Shown here piece after piece: positions 13,887 to 23,949 of a stretch of DNA of 64,000 bases. The stretch's first letter is position 1, and every line of letters begins with the position of its first letter. The translations under genes were made by a program, and so were the position numbers. Below the pieces are notes generated by a model. The model had not been told where the DNA came from. It saw nothing but the letters and a program-made list of their open reading frames with translations, and did not search any database. Source of the DNA: Acidobacteriota bacterium (lineage in GTDB: Bacteria; Acidobacteriota; Blastocatellia; Pyrinomonadales; Pyrinomonadaceae); contig JAEWFC010000023.1 of NCBI GenBank assembly GCA_023389035.1, positions 1 to 64,000 on the forward strand. Direction: 5' to 3'.

Positions 13887-16745
13887 ATGGACCCGACCCG
13901 TTGGAAACAGATCGATCAGCTGCTGGATGCCGCACTCGAGGTTTCCGAAGAGCTTCGCGTAAATTTCGTGACCACGCATGCGGCAGACGATATCGAGCTG
14001 CGAGACGATGTCCTTAAGCTACTTGCCGCACAGAAAGACGCCGGCATATTCCTGAACGATTCAGCGATGAAGGTCGCTGCCCGCGCGATCGCAGACGGTG
14101 AGACCGAGATCTCTGCATTCGCCTTCGTCAATAAGACCATAGCGACATACAAGATCGAGCGTCTGCTCGGTGCCGGCGGCATGGGCGAGGTCTATCTGGC
14201 GTATGACACTAAGCTCAAACGTAGGGTCGCCTTGAAAGTGCTGCTCGGTGAATTCATTTCCAACGATGAGCGCGTTAAACGTTTCGAGCTTGAGGCACGA
14301 GCGATCTCGCTGCTAAACCATCCGGGCATTGTGACGATCTACGACGTCGGCAATTTCGAAGGCGTGAATTACATCGCCACCGAATTCGTCGAAGGCAAAA
14401 CGCTTCGCGAGTTGATGCATGGCAAATTCAAGATCCGTAATATCGTCGCCAATGCGATCCAGATCTGCGATGCCCTGTCCGCCGCTCACGACGCCGGGAT
14501 CATTCATCGCGACATAAAGCCCGAGAACATAATGATCCGCGACGACGGCTATGCGAAGATCCTGGACTTCGGCCTCGCAAAGCTCACAGATCCGGGACAG
14601 CAAACCCTGCGGGATTTCAATGCAACCACCAAAGGCGTGATCATCGGAACACCCGCTTATATGTCGCCGGCCCAGATCAGCGACGAAGAGGTCGACCACC
14701 GGACCGACCTGTGGAGCTGCGGTGTTGTCTTGTACGAATTTCTGACCGGCAAGAATCCGTTCCGCGGTTCCAATCGTCAGGAAACATTTGAAGCGATCCT
14801 TTCTAAGACACCTGAACCGTGCAGCTCAATAAACTCGGAAGTTCCCGAGGAGCTCGATCGCATCATACTCAAGCTCTTGGAGAAGGATCCTGCTTACGGG
14901 TACCAGACATCCGCTGAGCTCAGGGCAGACCTCAAGCGCCTCAGGCGTGAATTCGACTCCTCACCCTCATGGTCGGACGGTTCCGGCCGAGGTCCGGCGG
15001 CCGTCGGTGATGAAGGTACCGAGTGGTCATTCTACGTCGCCGCATTCAGTTCGGCTTTCTTAGCCCTGTTCGCGATATATTTTCTATTCTTTAACGAACC
15101 TGTCGCAGCGACGACCGATTGGTCCGCTGCACGCAATACGCCGATAACCTTTCGTGCCGGCATCGAAGCATACCCCTCGCTTTCGCCCGACGGCAGGTCA
15201 CTCGTTTACGTCGCTGATCTAGGTTTCGGAGATGACGTCTACTTGCTGCGGATCGGCGGTTCAAACCCGGTAAACCTGACCGCCGACAATCCGGGACGCG
15301 ATACAATGCCCGCGTTCTCGCCTGACGGCAACAGCATCGCCTTTCGTTCCGATCGCAAGGATTCGGGCATCTATGTCATGGGCGCAACCGGAGAAAATCC
15401 TAGACGGATCGCCGACTTTGGATATTCGCCATCTTGGTCGCCCGATGGGGAGCATATCGTCGTCGCCACCGGCCACCAGCCGGTGCCCTCCGTACATGCG
15501 AAAAGCGAATTGTGGATCGTGGACGTCGCGACAGGCCAGAAACGCATTCTCATCGAATCGTCCGCGTTGCAGCCGTCCTGGTCTCCGCACGGTGATCGGA
15601 TCGCTTTCTGGGCAACGGGCGCATCAGGAGATCGAGTGATCTCAACGATCCCAGCCGCCGGGGGCGAGCCAACAATATTCACGGATGTCGGAAATACGAA
15701 CTGGAACCCGAGTTGGTCGCCTGACGGCGGACACCTCTACTTCGTCAGCGACCGCAATGGCAATATGGCAATATGGAGGGCGCGTATCGACGTTGCCACC
15801 GGCAAACCGATCGGCGAAGCGGAACTGGTCCCGACATCAGCCCGCTTCAATCGCCATGTCACGCTCTCGGCTGACGGCAAGCGTATCGCATACGTCCAAA
15901 CGACAAACCGTTCAAATATAAAGTGGGTCGCGTTCGATCCGGTCACCGAGAAGGTCATCGGCGATCCGGTCGCGGTCACTGATGGCGACCTCGAGTTCAC
16001 TGATCTCGATGCATCAACCGACGGCAGCCGGTTCTTTGCCAGGATCGTCCGAAAAACACAGGACGACATAGTGTCGGTCAGCTTCGATAAAGGCGAGATC
16101 CGCGACCTCACCAATGACATCCACTTTGACCGCTATGCTCGCATCTCGCATGACGGCAGTCAGCTCTTGTTCGTCTCCGACCGGTCCGGAACATATCAGA
16201 TCTGGAAGATGAACGTTGACGGCACAAATCTTATGCAGATGACCCCGACTTCTGAAAGGGTCTTCACATTGCCGATATGGTCGCCCGATGGAAAGCGGTT
16301 CTCATTTGACGATAACGAGACGGTTTACTTCGCAGAAGCGGATAAGCCGGTTCAGATCGATCAGGCCGAACGGCTTCCTGCCCCCGAAGATGGTTCGTTC
16401 TTCCGAGTTCGAGCGTGGTCGCCGGACGGCAAGCATCTCGCCGGAAACTTTGACGCGTTTTCGGTCGGCCCGGGGCTTGGCATTTATTCCTTCGATACCG
16501 GCAAGCACATACGATTGACAAATTTCTCCGCGATACCTCGTTGGATGCCTGATAACCGACGGCTTCTGATCAACCGAAATCGCGGCCCGGCGGTAGTCGA
16601 TATCGCGACTGGTGAGGTTCGCCAGATCGCACTCGGTGAACCGACGCGGCACGTCGCGATCAGCTCCGACGGCAAGAAACTTTATTTCACCACGAACGAA
16701 AGCGAATCGGACATCTGGCTGCTTGATCTCGCCAGCGGTGAATAG
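13887..16745 (+). CDS. Membrane Ser/Thr protein kinase with PD40 beta-propeller
   Basis: 952 residues. A short N-terminal helical segment is followed by a complete Hanks-type kinase domain (about 88-350): Gly-rich loop GAGGMGEV (95-102), Lys117, HRDIKPEN (from 207), DFG (227-229) and GTPAYMSP. A single transmembrane helix (about 380-402) leads to an extracytoplasmic TolB/PD40 propeller with at least six SPDG or APDG blades. The ATG at 13887 is preferred over an upstream TTG because the family starts MDPxRWxQI. It lies 25 bases after the ECF sigma gene and should pass an external signal to it. Confidence 0.93.
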   Translation: MDPTRWKQIDQLLDAALEVSEELRVNFVTTHAADDIELRDDVLKLLAAQKDAGIFLNDSAMKVAARAIADGETEISAFAFVNKTIATYKIERLLGAGGMGEVYLAYDTKLKRRVALKVLLGEFISNDERVKRFELEARAISLLNHPGIVTIYDVGNFEGVNYIATEFVEGKTLRELMHGKFKIRNIVANAIQICDALSAAHDAGIIHRDIKPENIMIRDDGYAKILDFGLAKLTDPGQQTLRDFNATTKGVIIGTPAYMSPAQISDEEVDHRTDLWSCGVVLYEFLTGKNPFRGSNRQETFEAILSKTPEPCSSINSEVPEELDRIILKLLEKDPAYGYQTSAELRADLKRLRREFDSSPSWSDGSGRGPAAVGDEGTEWSFYVAAFSSAFLALFAIYFLFFNEPVAATTDWSAARNTPITFRAGIEAYPSLSPDGRSLVYVADLGFGDDVYLLRIGGSNPVNLTADNPGRDTMPAFSPDGNSIAFRSDRKDSGIYVMGATGENPRRIADFGYSPSWSPDGEHIVVATGHQPVPSVHAKSELWIVDVATGQKRILIESSALQPSWSPHGDRIAFWATGASGDRVISTIPAAGGEPTIFTDVGNTNWNPSWSPDGGHLYFVSDRNGNMAIWRARIDVATGKPIGEAELVPTSARFNRHVTLSADGKRIAYVQTTNRSNIKWVAFDPVTEKVIGDPVAVTDGDLEFTDLDASTDGSRFFARIVRKTQDDIVSVSFDKGEIRDLTNDIHFDRYARISHDGSQLLFVSDRSGTYQIWKMNVDGTNLMQMTPTSERVFTLPIWSPDGKRFSFDDNETVYFAEADKPVQIDQAERLPAPEDGSFFRVRAWSPDGKHLAGNFDAFSVGPGLGIYSFDTGKHIRLTNFSAIPRWMPDNRRLLINRNRGPAVVDIATGEVRQIALGEPTRHVAISSDGKKLYFTTNESESDIWLLDLASGE

Positions 16746-16833
16746 CATCGCGAGACGAAAATGGATTGCCCGTCCGCCGGTTTCCGCTGCGAAAGCGGTC
16801 GTCTATACTATCTGTTTGACCTAACGAAAACAG

Positions 16834-18234
16834 ATGCTGAGATTCTATAACACCCTGTCGCGGCAGACAGAAGATTTTCATCCCATAAACGAAGGCCACG
16901 TAGGAATGTACGTTTGCGGCCCAACGGTGTGGAACTTTGCCCACATAGGCAACTTCCGAACATTCATTTTTGCTGACGTTCTTCGGCGATATCTTAAGTT
17001 CAAGGGGTTCAGCGTAAACCACGTCTTCAACCTGACGGACATCGACGACCGAATCATAAATGAGGCGGCAGCGAAGGGCGTCAGCATCGACGAATTTACC
17101 GCGCCGTACATAAAGGCGTTTTGGGAAGATTTTGACGCCCTGGGAATGGAACGCCCGGAGGTCACGCCGCGGGCTACGCATCATGTCGCGGAGATGATCG
17201 AGATCATTTCTAAATTGATCGACAATGGAAAGGCGTACGAATCCGACGGCTCGATCTATTACCGCATTACGGCGTTCCCTGATTACGGAAAGCTATCGAG
17301 GATCAAATTCGAAGGCAACATCACTGGCGGCAGCGAGCGCATCGATACCGATAAATACGATAAGGAAGATGCTCGTGACTTCGCTCTTTGGAAGCTCGTC
17401 GGCGAAGATGAAGAGCCGGGCTGGGACGCTCCTTTTGGCCGTGGCCGGCCAGGCTGGCACATTGAGTGCTCTGCGATGTCGATGAAATATCTTGGCGAGA
17501 CCTTCGACATTCACGCCGGTGGACAAGATCTGCAGTTCCCGCACCACGAGAACGAGATCGCTCAGTCTGAAGGTGCGACCGGAAAGCAGTTCGCCCGGTA
17601 CTGGATACACAGCGAATTCCTGAAGATCGACGACGCGACGATGTCAAAGTCCAAGGGTAATTTCTTCACCTTTCGCGACCTGAATGAGCAGGGTTATTCC
17701 GCTCTCGGAATAAGGTATCTGCTGCTCTCCGTACCGAGACGAAAGCAGCTGAACTTCACCTTCGAAGGCCTCCAGGGCGCCGAATCGACCGTCGCTCGGC
17801 TGCGGAATTTTCGCCAGTTGGTCGTGGAGTCTAAAGGCGGAGAGAGTTCGTCCGGTGGTGCCGCAGAGATCGTTACGAACGCTCTCGCGCAGTTCGAAGC
17901 CGGAATGGACGACGACTTTAATACCGCTGCCGCGCTAGCCGCTGTGCACGACATGGTCCGCGAGATCAATACGATCCTGGCCGCGGGCGAACTTGGTAAC
18001 GATGATCGCGAAAAGGTGCTGGACGCCGTCAAGAAGTTCGACTCGGTCCTGGGAATATTCGGCCCGGACAACAGCGGTACGCTTGATGCCGATATTGAAA
18101 AGCTTGTAGCGGAACGCCAGGAAGCACGCCGGAATCGTGACTTCGCTCGTTCGGATGAGATCAGGGACCTTTTAGCCGAACGTGGAATTATTTTAGAAGA
18201 TACAAAGGACGGCGTTCGCTGGAAACGGAAGTGA
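16834..18234 (+). CDS. cysS: Cysteinyl-tRNA synthetase
   Basis: 466 residues, the usual size. It charges tRNA-Cys with cysteine in the cytoplasm. Class I signatures: zinc ligand and HIGH-type motif in CGPTVWNFAHIGNF near residue 27, WHIECSAMS, GGQDLQFPHHENEIAQSEG, and the KMSKS loop in DDATMSKSKGNFFT. The C-terminal DALR-type helical domain is complete. It is followed 6 bases later by a methyltransferase gene. The cysteine dioxygenase gene lies close by on the other strand, which makes a loose cysteine-related neighbourhood. Confidence 0.96.
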   Translation: MLRFYNTLSRQTEDFHPINEGHVGMYVCGPTVWNFAHIGNFRTFIFADVLRRYLKFKGFSVNHVFNLTDIDDRIINEAAAKGVSIDEFTAPYIKAFWEDFDALGMERPEVTPRATHHVAEMIEIISKLIDNGKAYESDGSIYYRITAFPDYGKLSRIKFEGNITGGSERIDTDKYDKEDARDFALWKLVGEDEEPGWDAPFGRGRPGWHIECSAMSMKYLGETFDIHAGGQDLQFPHHENEIAQSEGATGKQFARYWIHSEFLKIDDATMSKSKGNFFTFRDLNEQGYSALGIRYLLLSVPRRKQLNFTFEGLQGAESTVARLRNFRQLVVESKGGESSSGGAAEIVTNALAQFEAGMDDDFNTAAALAAVHDMVREINTILAAGELGNDDREKVLDAVKKFDSVLGIFGPDNSGTLDADIEKLVAERQEARRNRDFARSDEIRDLLAERGIILEDTKDGVRWKRK

Positions 18235-18240
18235 GACTCG

Positions 18241-19089
18241 ATGTCCAAACTTTTTAGCTTGGTAAAATGGGGAGCGACTCTCGGCAGTTCTCCCCAATCA
18301 TTTTTAGGTGCTCGGTGGGTGCGGGGATTGCTGAACCGTGTTCCCGAATCCAGGAAGCGGTTTTGGGCACTCCGCCTGTTGGCCCTCAGCCCGCATTATT
18401 TCTTCCACGCGGACGAACCCGGCTACCGCGAATTGCCGGAGGCGGAATATCTCGAGGCGGAATATAAGACGAGTTTCGAATCCCGAAAGGAGATCTTCGA
18501 TCGTGTTCTGGCCGAGCGGCTTTCCGAGAACGATACTGTTATAGATTACGGATGCGGGCCGGGCTTTCTTGCAAAGATCGTCTCGCAACGCGTGCGGAAA
18601 GTTTTCGCGTTCGACATTTCGGAGGGTGCACTTGCTTGTGCCCGGATAATAAACGGTTCTCCGAACCTCGACTACATCGCTGCCACCAAGACCGGCTTCG
18701 CATCGGTTCCGGACAAAAGTGTCGATGCCGTATACAGCTTTGCAGTGGTTCAGCATTTAACCGATGAAGCATTCGAAAAAATGCTCGACTTCTGCAGCGG
18801 CAAGCTTGCTGTCGGAGGCAGGCTGTATATTCACATCCAGCTGCTCGATGACATCTGGCGGCCCGAAGACGAATGGCGAGCCGACACCTCGGTCAAAGGC
18901 AAGCTCAAGTTCCGCTACGGATTGCACTGTTTTGGACGGACCGAAGATGGAATAAAACAGATGGTTAGCGAGAAAGGCTTTTCGGATATCAAGATCGCCC
19001 CGATGACCGACTTTCTCGAAGTGCCGCGAACAGACGACGTCTGGGGCCAACATTTCCTAACCGCAGTGAAACTATCAACTGCAAACTAG
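18241..19089 (+). CDS. SAM-dependent methyltransferase
   Basis: 282 residues. A class I Rossmann methyltransferase core lies in the middle: motif I VIDYGCGPGFLAK, an acidic end of strand 2 in FAFDISEGAL, and post-I VDAVYSFAVVQHLTD. The N-terminal 80 residues are helical and basic. The substrate cannot be predicted; the layout resembles small-molecule or lipid methyltransferases. It is coupled to cysS by a 6-base gap and is probably read from the same promoter. Confidence 0.85.
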   Translation: MSKLFSLVKWGATLGSSPQSFLGARWVRGLLNRVPESRKRFWALRLLALSPHYFFHADEPGYRELPEAEYLEAEYKTSFESRKEIFDRVLAERLSENDTVIDYGCGPGFLAKIVSQRVRKVFAFDISEGALACARIINGSPNLDYIAATKTGFASVPDKSVDAVYSFAVVQHLTDEAFEKMLDFCSGKLAVGGRLYIHIQLLDDIWRPEDEWRADTSVKGKLKFRYGLHCFGRTEDGIKQMVSEKGFSDIKIAPMTDFLEVPRTDDVWGQHFLTAVKLSTAN

Positions 19090-19139
19090 CACTATTAACG
19101 GTTAGAGCACACCACCGACTCTCGGCACGCATGTCAAAT

Positions 19140-19715
19140 TTACAGGGTTACCCCGTCACACAGCTTTCCGTCGATACTCGTGTAAGAAAGCTTTACCTCC
19201 TTAAACGTATCGGTGTCGCGGCAGTATGAAAGGCAGCGGTCGTAGGGCTTTGAATAGATGTGAATACTTACGGCCCGTTCGCCGTATTCGTCGAGATTAA
19301 GGATCTGGTGGATCGGTTCTTCCAGTTCGACCTTGGCGGTAAGGCAATCTGAAAGTTCAAAGCTGTCTGTCTCACGCAGTTTGCAATGGCCAGACGCCTC
19401 GTCGATCGATTCGACCGCAAAATTCTGTCCCTTCAATCTGCCGACGGGAACCATCATCCAGCATCGCTGCTCACTGTGATTGTGAACCCGTGAGACCTGG
19501 CCAAAATTCCAGCAGATCGCCATCATCTCGAACCGCTCGTCCTTATATATAAGGTTGCGTGTGTAGCACGTCTCGCTCCAGTGCGTGAAACGATCAAGCG
19601 ATCCGACCTCGACCGGATTAGCACTTAGATAATCGTATACCGGTTCGCAGACGAATCGCTCGTCAGGGATCTCGCGAAGGCCTCGTACTAATTCATCAAC
19701 TGAAACCATAATCAC
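19140..19715 (-). CDS. cdo: Cysteine dioxygenase
   Basis: 191 residues, a cupin-fold mononuclear iron enzyme that oxidises cysteine to cysteine sulfinate. The three iron ligands are visible: His78 and His80 in VHNHSEQRCW and His152 in SIHIYSKPYDRC. Cys85 stands seven residues after the first His, the spacing of the crosslinking Cys in the mammalian enzyme. Its start overlaps the dsbD stop by one base, so it is translated in tandem with a thiol-disulfide exporter. The pair may manage periplasmic and cytoplasmic thiols. Confidence 0.88.
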   Translation of the reverse strand: MIMVSVDELVRGLREIPDERFVCEPVYDYLSANPVEVGSLDRFTHWSETCYTRNLIYKDERFEMMAICWNFGQVSRVHNHSEQRCWMMVPVGRLKGQNFAVESIDEASGHCKLRETDSFELSDCLTAKVELEEPIHQILNLDEYGERAVSIHIYSKPYDRCLSYCRDTDTFKEVKLSYTSIDGKLCDGVTL

Positions 19716-21652
19716 TATCGTACGTCTGCGGGCCCGGCGAGATTCGCCGTGTCCTGACTCTGCCCGCTCTTAAGAAAATCTACGAATTCCTGCACGTTTC
19801 GCGTCAACCCGGGAAATGTCGCGATCGTATTTCCGTCGCCGTCGAGTATCGCATAGAAAGGCAATGCGACGGTGCCGAACTTTTCCTGTTCGAGCCGCTG
19901 CTGGCTCTCATACGGTTCACCTTCACCATCGGTGTAAAGCGATGCAAGTACGAACTTTTTCAACTCCGCCTCGACCTCCGGCTTTGGAAAGATATTCGCC
20001 TCCATCCAGCGGCAGTTCGTGCACGTGTAGCCTGTAAAATCTACGAACATACGCTTATTCTCGGCCTTTCCTTTAGCCAAAGCGCGGGCGTAGTCGTTCT
20101 TCATCCACTGCAGCTGGTCTGGACCGCGACCCGAAAGCCTCGCCGATTTCCCTGTCAGATCCGGCGGCAGGAAAGCTTCAAGCTCGCCGAGTTTGGCTCC
20201 GAAAAGACCGGTCAAAAGATAAAAGCTGATAGCCAGGCTAACGATCGCTGATGCAAGCCTGAAGGCCCCGATCCGCTCCGGTTTCGAATCATGCGACAGC
20301 TGAAACTTACCAAGCAAGTAAACCGCAAGTATCACCCCGATGGCGATCCAGACCGCCAGCACCACATCTCGGGTGAAGATACCCCATTTCCAGACGAGGT
20401 CAACGTTCGAAATGAACTTCATCGCCGCCGCAACCTCGAGAAAGCCCATCGAGACCTTGATCGAGTTCATCCAGCCGCCGGCTCGCGGCAGGCTCGACGC
20501 CCATTGGGGCACCAATGCCAGCACAAAGAACGGCAGAGCAAATACGGTCGAGAATGCCAGCATGCCGATCAGCGGCATCTGCCATTCGCCCTGCGACGCG
20601 GAGACCAGGATCGTGCCGACGAATGGCGACGTGCAGGTAAATGACGTCAGCGTGAACGTCAGGCCCATCAACAGCGCTCCGACAATGCCGCTTCCCTCAC
20701 CCTCATGCGATCGTGTGAGACTGTCTAGCCGCGAAAGCACGCTCGATGGGATCGTGATCTCGTACGCCCCGAAAAGATTGAATGCGAAAAACAGGAATAT
20801 TCCCGCGATCAGAATATTGACCCACGGATTTGCCGCAAAAAGGTTTATTCCCGCGGCACCGACAAATATCGCGAGCAGCATCCCAAGCAGCGTGAATGTC
20901 GCGATTATCCCGAGCGAGTACACGGTCGCAAGCCTGACCGAGCGAGCCCGGCTGCCTGACGAGTGGTTCGTAAAATACGAAACCGTGATAGGGATCATCG
21001 GGAAAACGCACGGTGTCAGCAGCGAAAGTGCCCCGAGCGTTATCGCAAGCCAGATAAATGCCCAGAGGTCCGTCGGCTGCTCGCGGGTATTCTGGACAGC
21101 AGCAGGCCCGGGATCAGAGGACACTGACTGTGTTACCACCGGTGCCGGCTTTTTCGCATCTTCCTCACCGGCCAGCGAAACGCGTTTTACCCGCGGCGGC
21201 AGGCAGAGTGAGTCGTTGCAAACCTGAAAGCGGACGTCGAACTTCAGCTGCTCCGCCGTCGCACCCTGCTCCGGCTCAACGTCCACCGCAAATTCAGCCG
21301 TGTTCTCATGGAAACGTGATCGAAGCGGGGCTCCGGTGTCGTCCTTGAAATTAGGATCTGCCTTGGTCTCGGGCTCTTTGGCGTTCTTGACCGAACCGAT
21401 CGTGAAAGGCGATCCATCGCTCATTCTTATGACCGTCGCGACCGGTCCGCCCGGCGGCTGATCGATCGAATAAAGGAACCAGCCCGGCTCGATGTCGGCC
21501 CTGATCGTCACAGTGGCCGCAGAGGCTGCTGCGACCTTCTGCGCCGCATCAGCAGACAGAGGTTCGATCCGCCACTTCGTCGGGTTTTGCCCGAATGAAG
21601 CAGCGGTTAGCAGCAATATCGCTAATAAGGTGTAGATCGAGGTGGCTTTCAT
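19715..21652 (-). CDS. dsbD: Thiol:disulfide interchange protein DsbD
   Basis: 645 residues in the full three-domain layout. After a signal peptide (1-21), the periplasmic alpha domain (about 25-180) contains the paired Cys in QVCNDSLCLPP. The membrane beta domain has about eight helices with the two redox Cys in LLTPCVFPM and SFTCTSPFVG. The C-terminal thioredoxin-like gamma domain (about 520-635) has the active site TGYTCTNCRWM. It carries electrons from cytoplasmic thioredoxin to periplasmic proteins. It is divergent from the pdh operon and coupled to cdo. Confidence 0.93.
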   Translation of the reverse strand: MKATSIYTLLAILLLTAASFGQNPTKWRIEPLSADAAQKVAAASAATVTIRADIEPGWFLYSIDQPPGGPVATVIRMSDGSPFTIGSVKNAKEPETKADPNFKDDTGAPLRSRFHENTAEFAVDVEPEQGATAEQLKFDVRFQVCNDSLCLPPRVKRVSLAGEEDAKKPAPVVTQSVSSDPGPAAVQNTREQPTDLWAFIWLAITLGALSLLTPCVFPMIPITVSYFTNHSSGSRARSVRLATVYSLGIIATFTLLGMLLAIFVGAAGINLFAANPWVNILIAGIFLFFAFNLFGAYEITIPSSVLSRLDSLTRSHEGEGSGIVGALLMGLTFTLTSFTCTSPFVGTILVSASQGEWQMPLIGMLAFSTVFALPFFVLALVPQWASSLPRAGGWMNSIKVSMGFLEVAAAMKFISNVDLVWKWGIFTRDVVLAVWIAIGVILAVYLLGKFQLSHDSKPERIGAFRLASAIVSLAISFYLLTGLFGAKLGELEAFLPPDLTGKSARLSGRGPDQLQWMKNDYARALAKGKAENKRMFVDFTGYTCTNCRWMEANIFPKPEVEAELKKFVLASLYTDGEGEPYESQQRLEQEKFGTVALPFYAILDGDGNTIATFPGLTRNVQEFVDFLKSGQSQDTANLAGPADVR

Positions 21653-21721
21653 CGCCTAACTAACATCATAGTATCAACGTACCCGCTCAGACAAAGGTTT
21701 CAGTCGCTGAAACCCGCATTT

Positions 21722-21751
21722 TTGCTTTTGCTCAAGGGCGGATTGTATAAT
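21722..21751 (+). promoter_or_regulatory. Promoter of the pyruvate dehydrogenase operon
   Basis: A perfect TATAAT at 21746-21751, preceded by TG, with TTGCTT at 21722-21727 (18-base spacer). It lies 56 bases before the pdhA start in the region between dsbD and pdhA. Confidence 0.6.
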
Positions 21752-21806
21752 CAGAGATTCCGGTATCTAACGGATTTTTCGCTTTGTAAGACTTGGAGGA
21801 AGAACT

Positions 21807-22931
21807 TTGGCTAAGACCTCAACAGCTCAAAAGACAGCATCCGGCAACCCCAAACCGTCGGACAACGGAATCGGCGAAACGACCCCGCAAGGACGTTCAG
21901 ACCTGACCAAGGTCGTCGATACGATGAAGGCCGACTACGAGAAACGTCGCAAATCGCAGATCGAGGCGATCAAAAAGGTCGACAAGAAGCTGCTCCGCGA
22001 GATGCTTTATCAGATGGTGCTCGGCCGTATCTTTGAGGAAAAGGCTGCCGAAGTTTACCGCATGGGCAAGATCGGCGGCTTTTGCCACCTCTATATCGGC
22101 CAGGAAGCCATCGCCATCGGCACGATGATGGCTTTGAAGCCCGAAGATATGGTGATCACGTCATATCGCGATCACGTCCAGGCTATGGTGAAGGGCATGA
22201 CGCCCGAATCCGTCATGGCGGAGCTTTACGGCAAACAGGGCGGCTGCGTAAAGGGCAAGGGCGGCTCTATGCATATGTTCTCAAAGGAACATGAGTTTTA
22301 CGGCGGTCACGGCATCGTCGGCGGCCAGATCGGCGTCGGTACGGGCATGGCTTACGCGGCAAAGTACCGAAAGAGCGGTCAGGTGACGATGTGCTTCTTT
22401 GGCGAGGCCGCGGTCAATCAGGGCATCTTTCACGAATCTCTCAACATGGCGCAGCTCTGGAAACTCCCGATCATCTACATCTGCGAAAACAACCAGTACG
22501 GTATGGGAACGTCGCAGGAACGGGCGATGAGCATCAGCAACGTCGCGCAAAAGGGCGACGGCTACGGCATCGCTGCGGAGTTCGTTGACGGCATGGACGT
22601 TATGGCCGTTCGCGATGCAGCTATCCGTGCTATCGACCGTGCACGTGATGAATCGCTGCCGACGCTCCTCGAGATCCGCTCATACAGGTTCATGGGCCAT
22701 TCGATGTCCGACCCCGGAAACTATCGTACGCGTGACGAGATCGCGAAATACCAGGAACGCGACCCGATCAAGCTCTTCCAGCACAGCCTGATGGACGCAA
22801 AGGTCTTTGACGAAAAGGAATTCGAAGCGATCCGGCAGGAAGCGATCGAAGCTACGGATAAGGCTCTCAAATTCGCAGACGAAAGCCCGTTCCCGGACGA
22901 GAGCGAATTGTTGACCGATGTTTATGCATAG
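21807..22931 (+). CDS. pdhA: Pyruvate dehydrogenase E1 component, alpha subunit
   Basis: 374 residues. The thiamine pyrophosphate subunit of the heterotetrameric E1, which decarboxylates pyruvate. Visible motifs: YRMGKIGGFCHLYIGQEA, ITSYRDH, GGSMHMFS, and the TPP-binding stretch FFGEAAVNQGIFHESLNMA with ENNQYGMGT, then SYRFMGHSMSDP. The first 60 residues are a basic, polar extension before the conserved core. The TTG start is supported by GGAGG about seven bases upstream. It heads an operon with E1 beta and E2; no E3 gene is present in the window. Confidence 0.95.
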   Translation: MAKTSTAQKTASGNPKPSDNGIGETTPQGRSDLTKVVDTMKADYEKRRKSQIEAIKKVDKKLLREMLYQMVLGRIFEEKAAEVYRMGKIGGFCHLYIGQEAIAIGTMMALKPEDMVITSYRDHVQAMVKGMTPESVMAELYGKQGGCVKGKGGSMHMFSKEHEFYGGHGIVGGQIGVGTGMAYAAKYRKSGQVTMCFFGEAAVNQGIFHESLNMAQLWKLPIIYICENNQYGMGTSQERAMSISNVAQKGDGYGIAAEFVDGMDVMAVRDAAIRAIDRARDESLPTLLEIRSYRFMGHSMSDPGNYRTRDEIAKYQERDPIKLFQHSLMDAKVFDEKEFEAIRQEAIEATDKALKFADESPFPDESELLTDVYA

Positions 22932-22965
22932 GCCGGCGAAAACGCTGACCGCTAACTTTTGACTT

Positions 22966-23949
22966 ATGGCAGTTCTAACGATCCGCGACGCTCTGAATCA
23001 GGCGCTTCGCGAGGAAATTATCAGGGACGAAAATGTTTTCGTCATGGGCGAAGAGGTTGCCGAGTACGACGGTGCTTATAAGGTAACCCGTGGGCTGTGG
23101 AAGGAATTCGGCGACAAGCGTATCGTTGACACGCCGATCACCGAGCTTGGTTTTGCCGGGCTTGGCGTCGGTGCGGCGATGGCTGGCTTGCGGCCGGTCA
23201 TCGAATTCATGACGTTCAACTTCTCGATCCTTGCGTCCGACCAGATCATCAACCATGCCGCCAAGATGCTTTATATGTCCGGCGGCGAGTTTAAGGTGCC
23301 GATCGTTTTCCGCGGACCGAACGGCTCGGCGTTTCAGGTCTCGTCGCAGCACTCGCAGGCCCTGGAATCCATGTACGCAAACTTCCCCGGCCTTAAGGTC
23401 GTGATGCCGTCAACAGCGGCTGACGCCAAGGGGCTGCTGAAATCAGCGATACGCGATGACAATCCTGTGATCTTCATGGAACAGGAACGCATGTACGGGA
23501 TGAAAGGCGAAGTTCCCGAGGACGAAGATTTCACGATCCCGCTGGGACTCGCCGATGTGAAACGCGAGGGCACCGACTGCACGATCGTCGCTCGTTCGAT
23601 GACCGTCCCGATGGCTCTCGAAGCTGCGGACAAGGCCAAAGAGATGTTCGACGTCTCGGTCGAGGTCGTGGATCCGCGGACCATAAAGCCGCTCGATATA
23701 GATACCATCGTCGGCTCTGTCAAGAAAACGAACCGCCTTGTCATCGCCGAAGAATCACATCACTTTGCCTCGGTCGGTGCCGAGATCTCGTATCAGGTGA
23801 TGGACATGGCGTTCGACTATCTCGACGCTCCGATCAAACGAATTTCGACCGCCGAGGCACCGATGCCCTACGCCCGAAATCTCGAGGTCGCCGCCTTGCC
23901 GAGCGTTGATAAGATCGTCGCCGCGGTCAAGGAAGTTTGTTATTTGTAA
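22966..23949 (+). CDS. pdhB: Pyruvate dehydrogenase E1 component, beta subunit
   Basis: 327 residues, typical length. It forms the E1 tetramer with the alpha subunit: MGEEVAEYDGAYKVTRGLWKEFG, DTPITELGFAGLGVGAAMAGLRP, the RGPNG loop and the C-terminal transketolase fold (VDPRTIKPLD). It lies 34 bases after pdhA. The stop codon is immediately followed by the ATG of the BrnT-like gene (TAAATG), so the toxin gene is coupled to translation of a central metabolic enzyme. Confidence 0.95.
   Translation: MAVLTIRDALNQALREEIIRDENVFVMGEEVAEYDGAYKVTRGLWKEFGDKRIVDTPITELGFAGLGVGAAMAGLRPVIEFMTFNFSILASDQIINHAAKMLYMSGGEFKVPIVFRGPNGSAFQVSSQHSQALESMYANFPGLKVVMPSTAADAKGLLKSAIRDDNPVIFMEQERMYGMKGEVPEDEDFTIPLGLADVKREGTDCTIVARSMTVPMALEAADKAKEMFDVSVEVVDPRTIKPLDIDTIVGSVKKTNRLVIAEESHHFASVGAEISYQVMDMAFDYLDAPIKRISTAEAPMPYARNLEVAALPSVDKIVAAVKEVCYL

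Noticed and set aside
20340..21227. 295-codon frame opposite dsbD
   Set aside because: Antisense shadow of a clear dsbD gene; composition reflects the complementary codons and no domain is visible.
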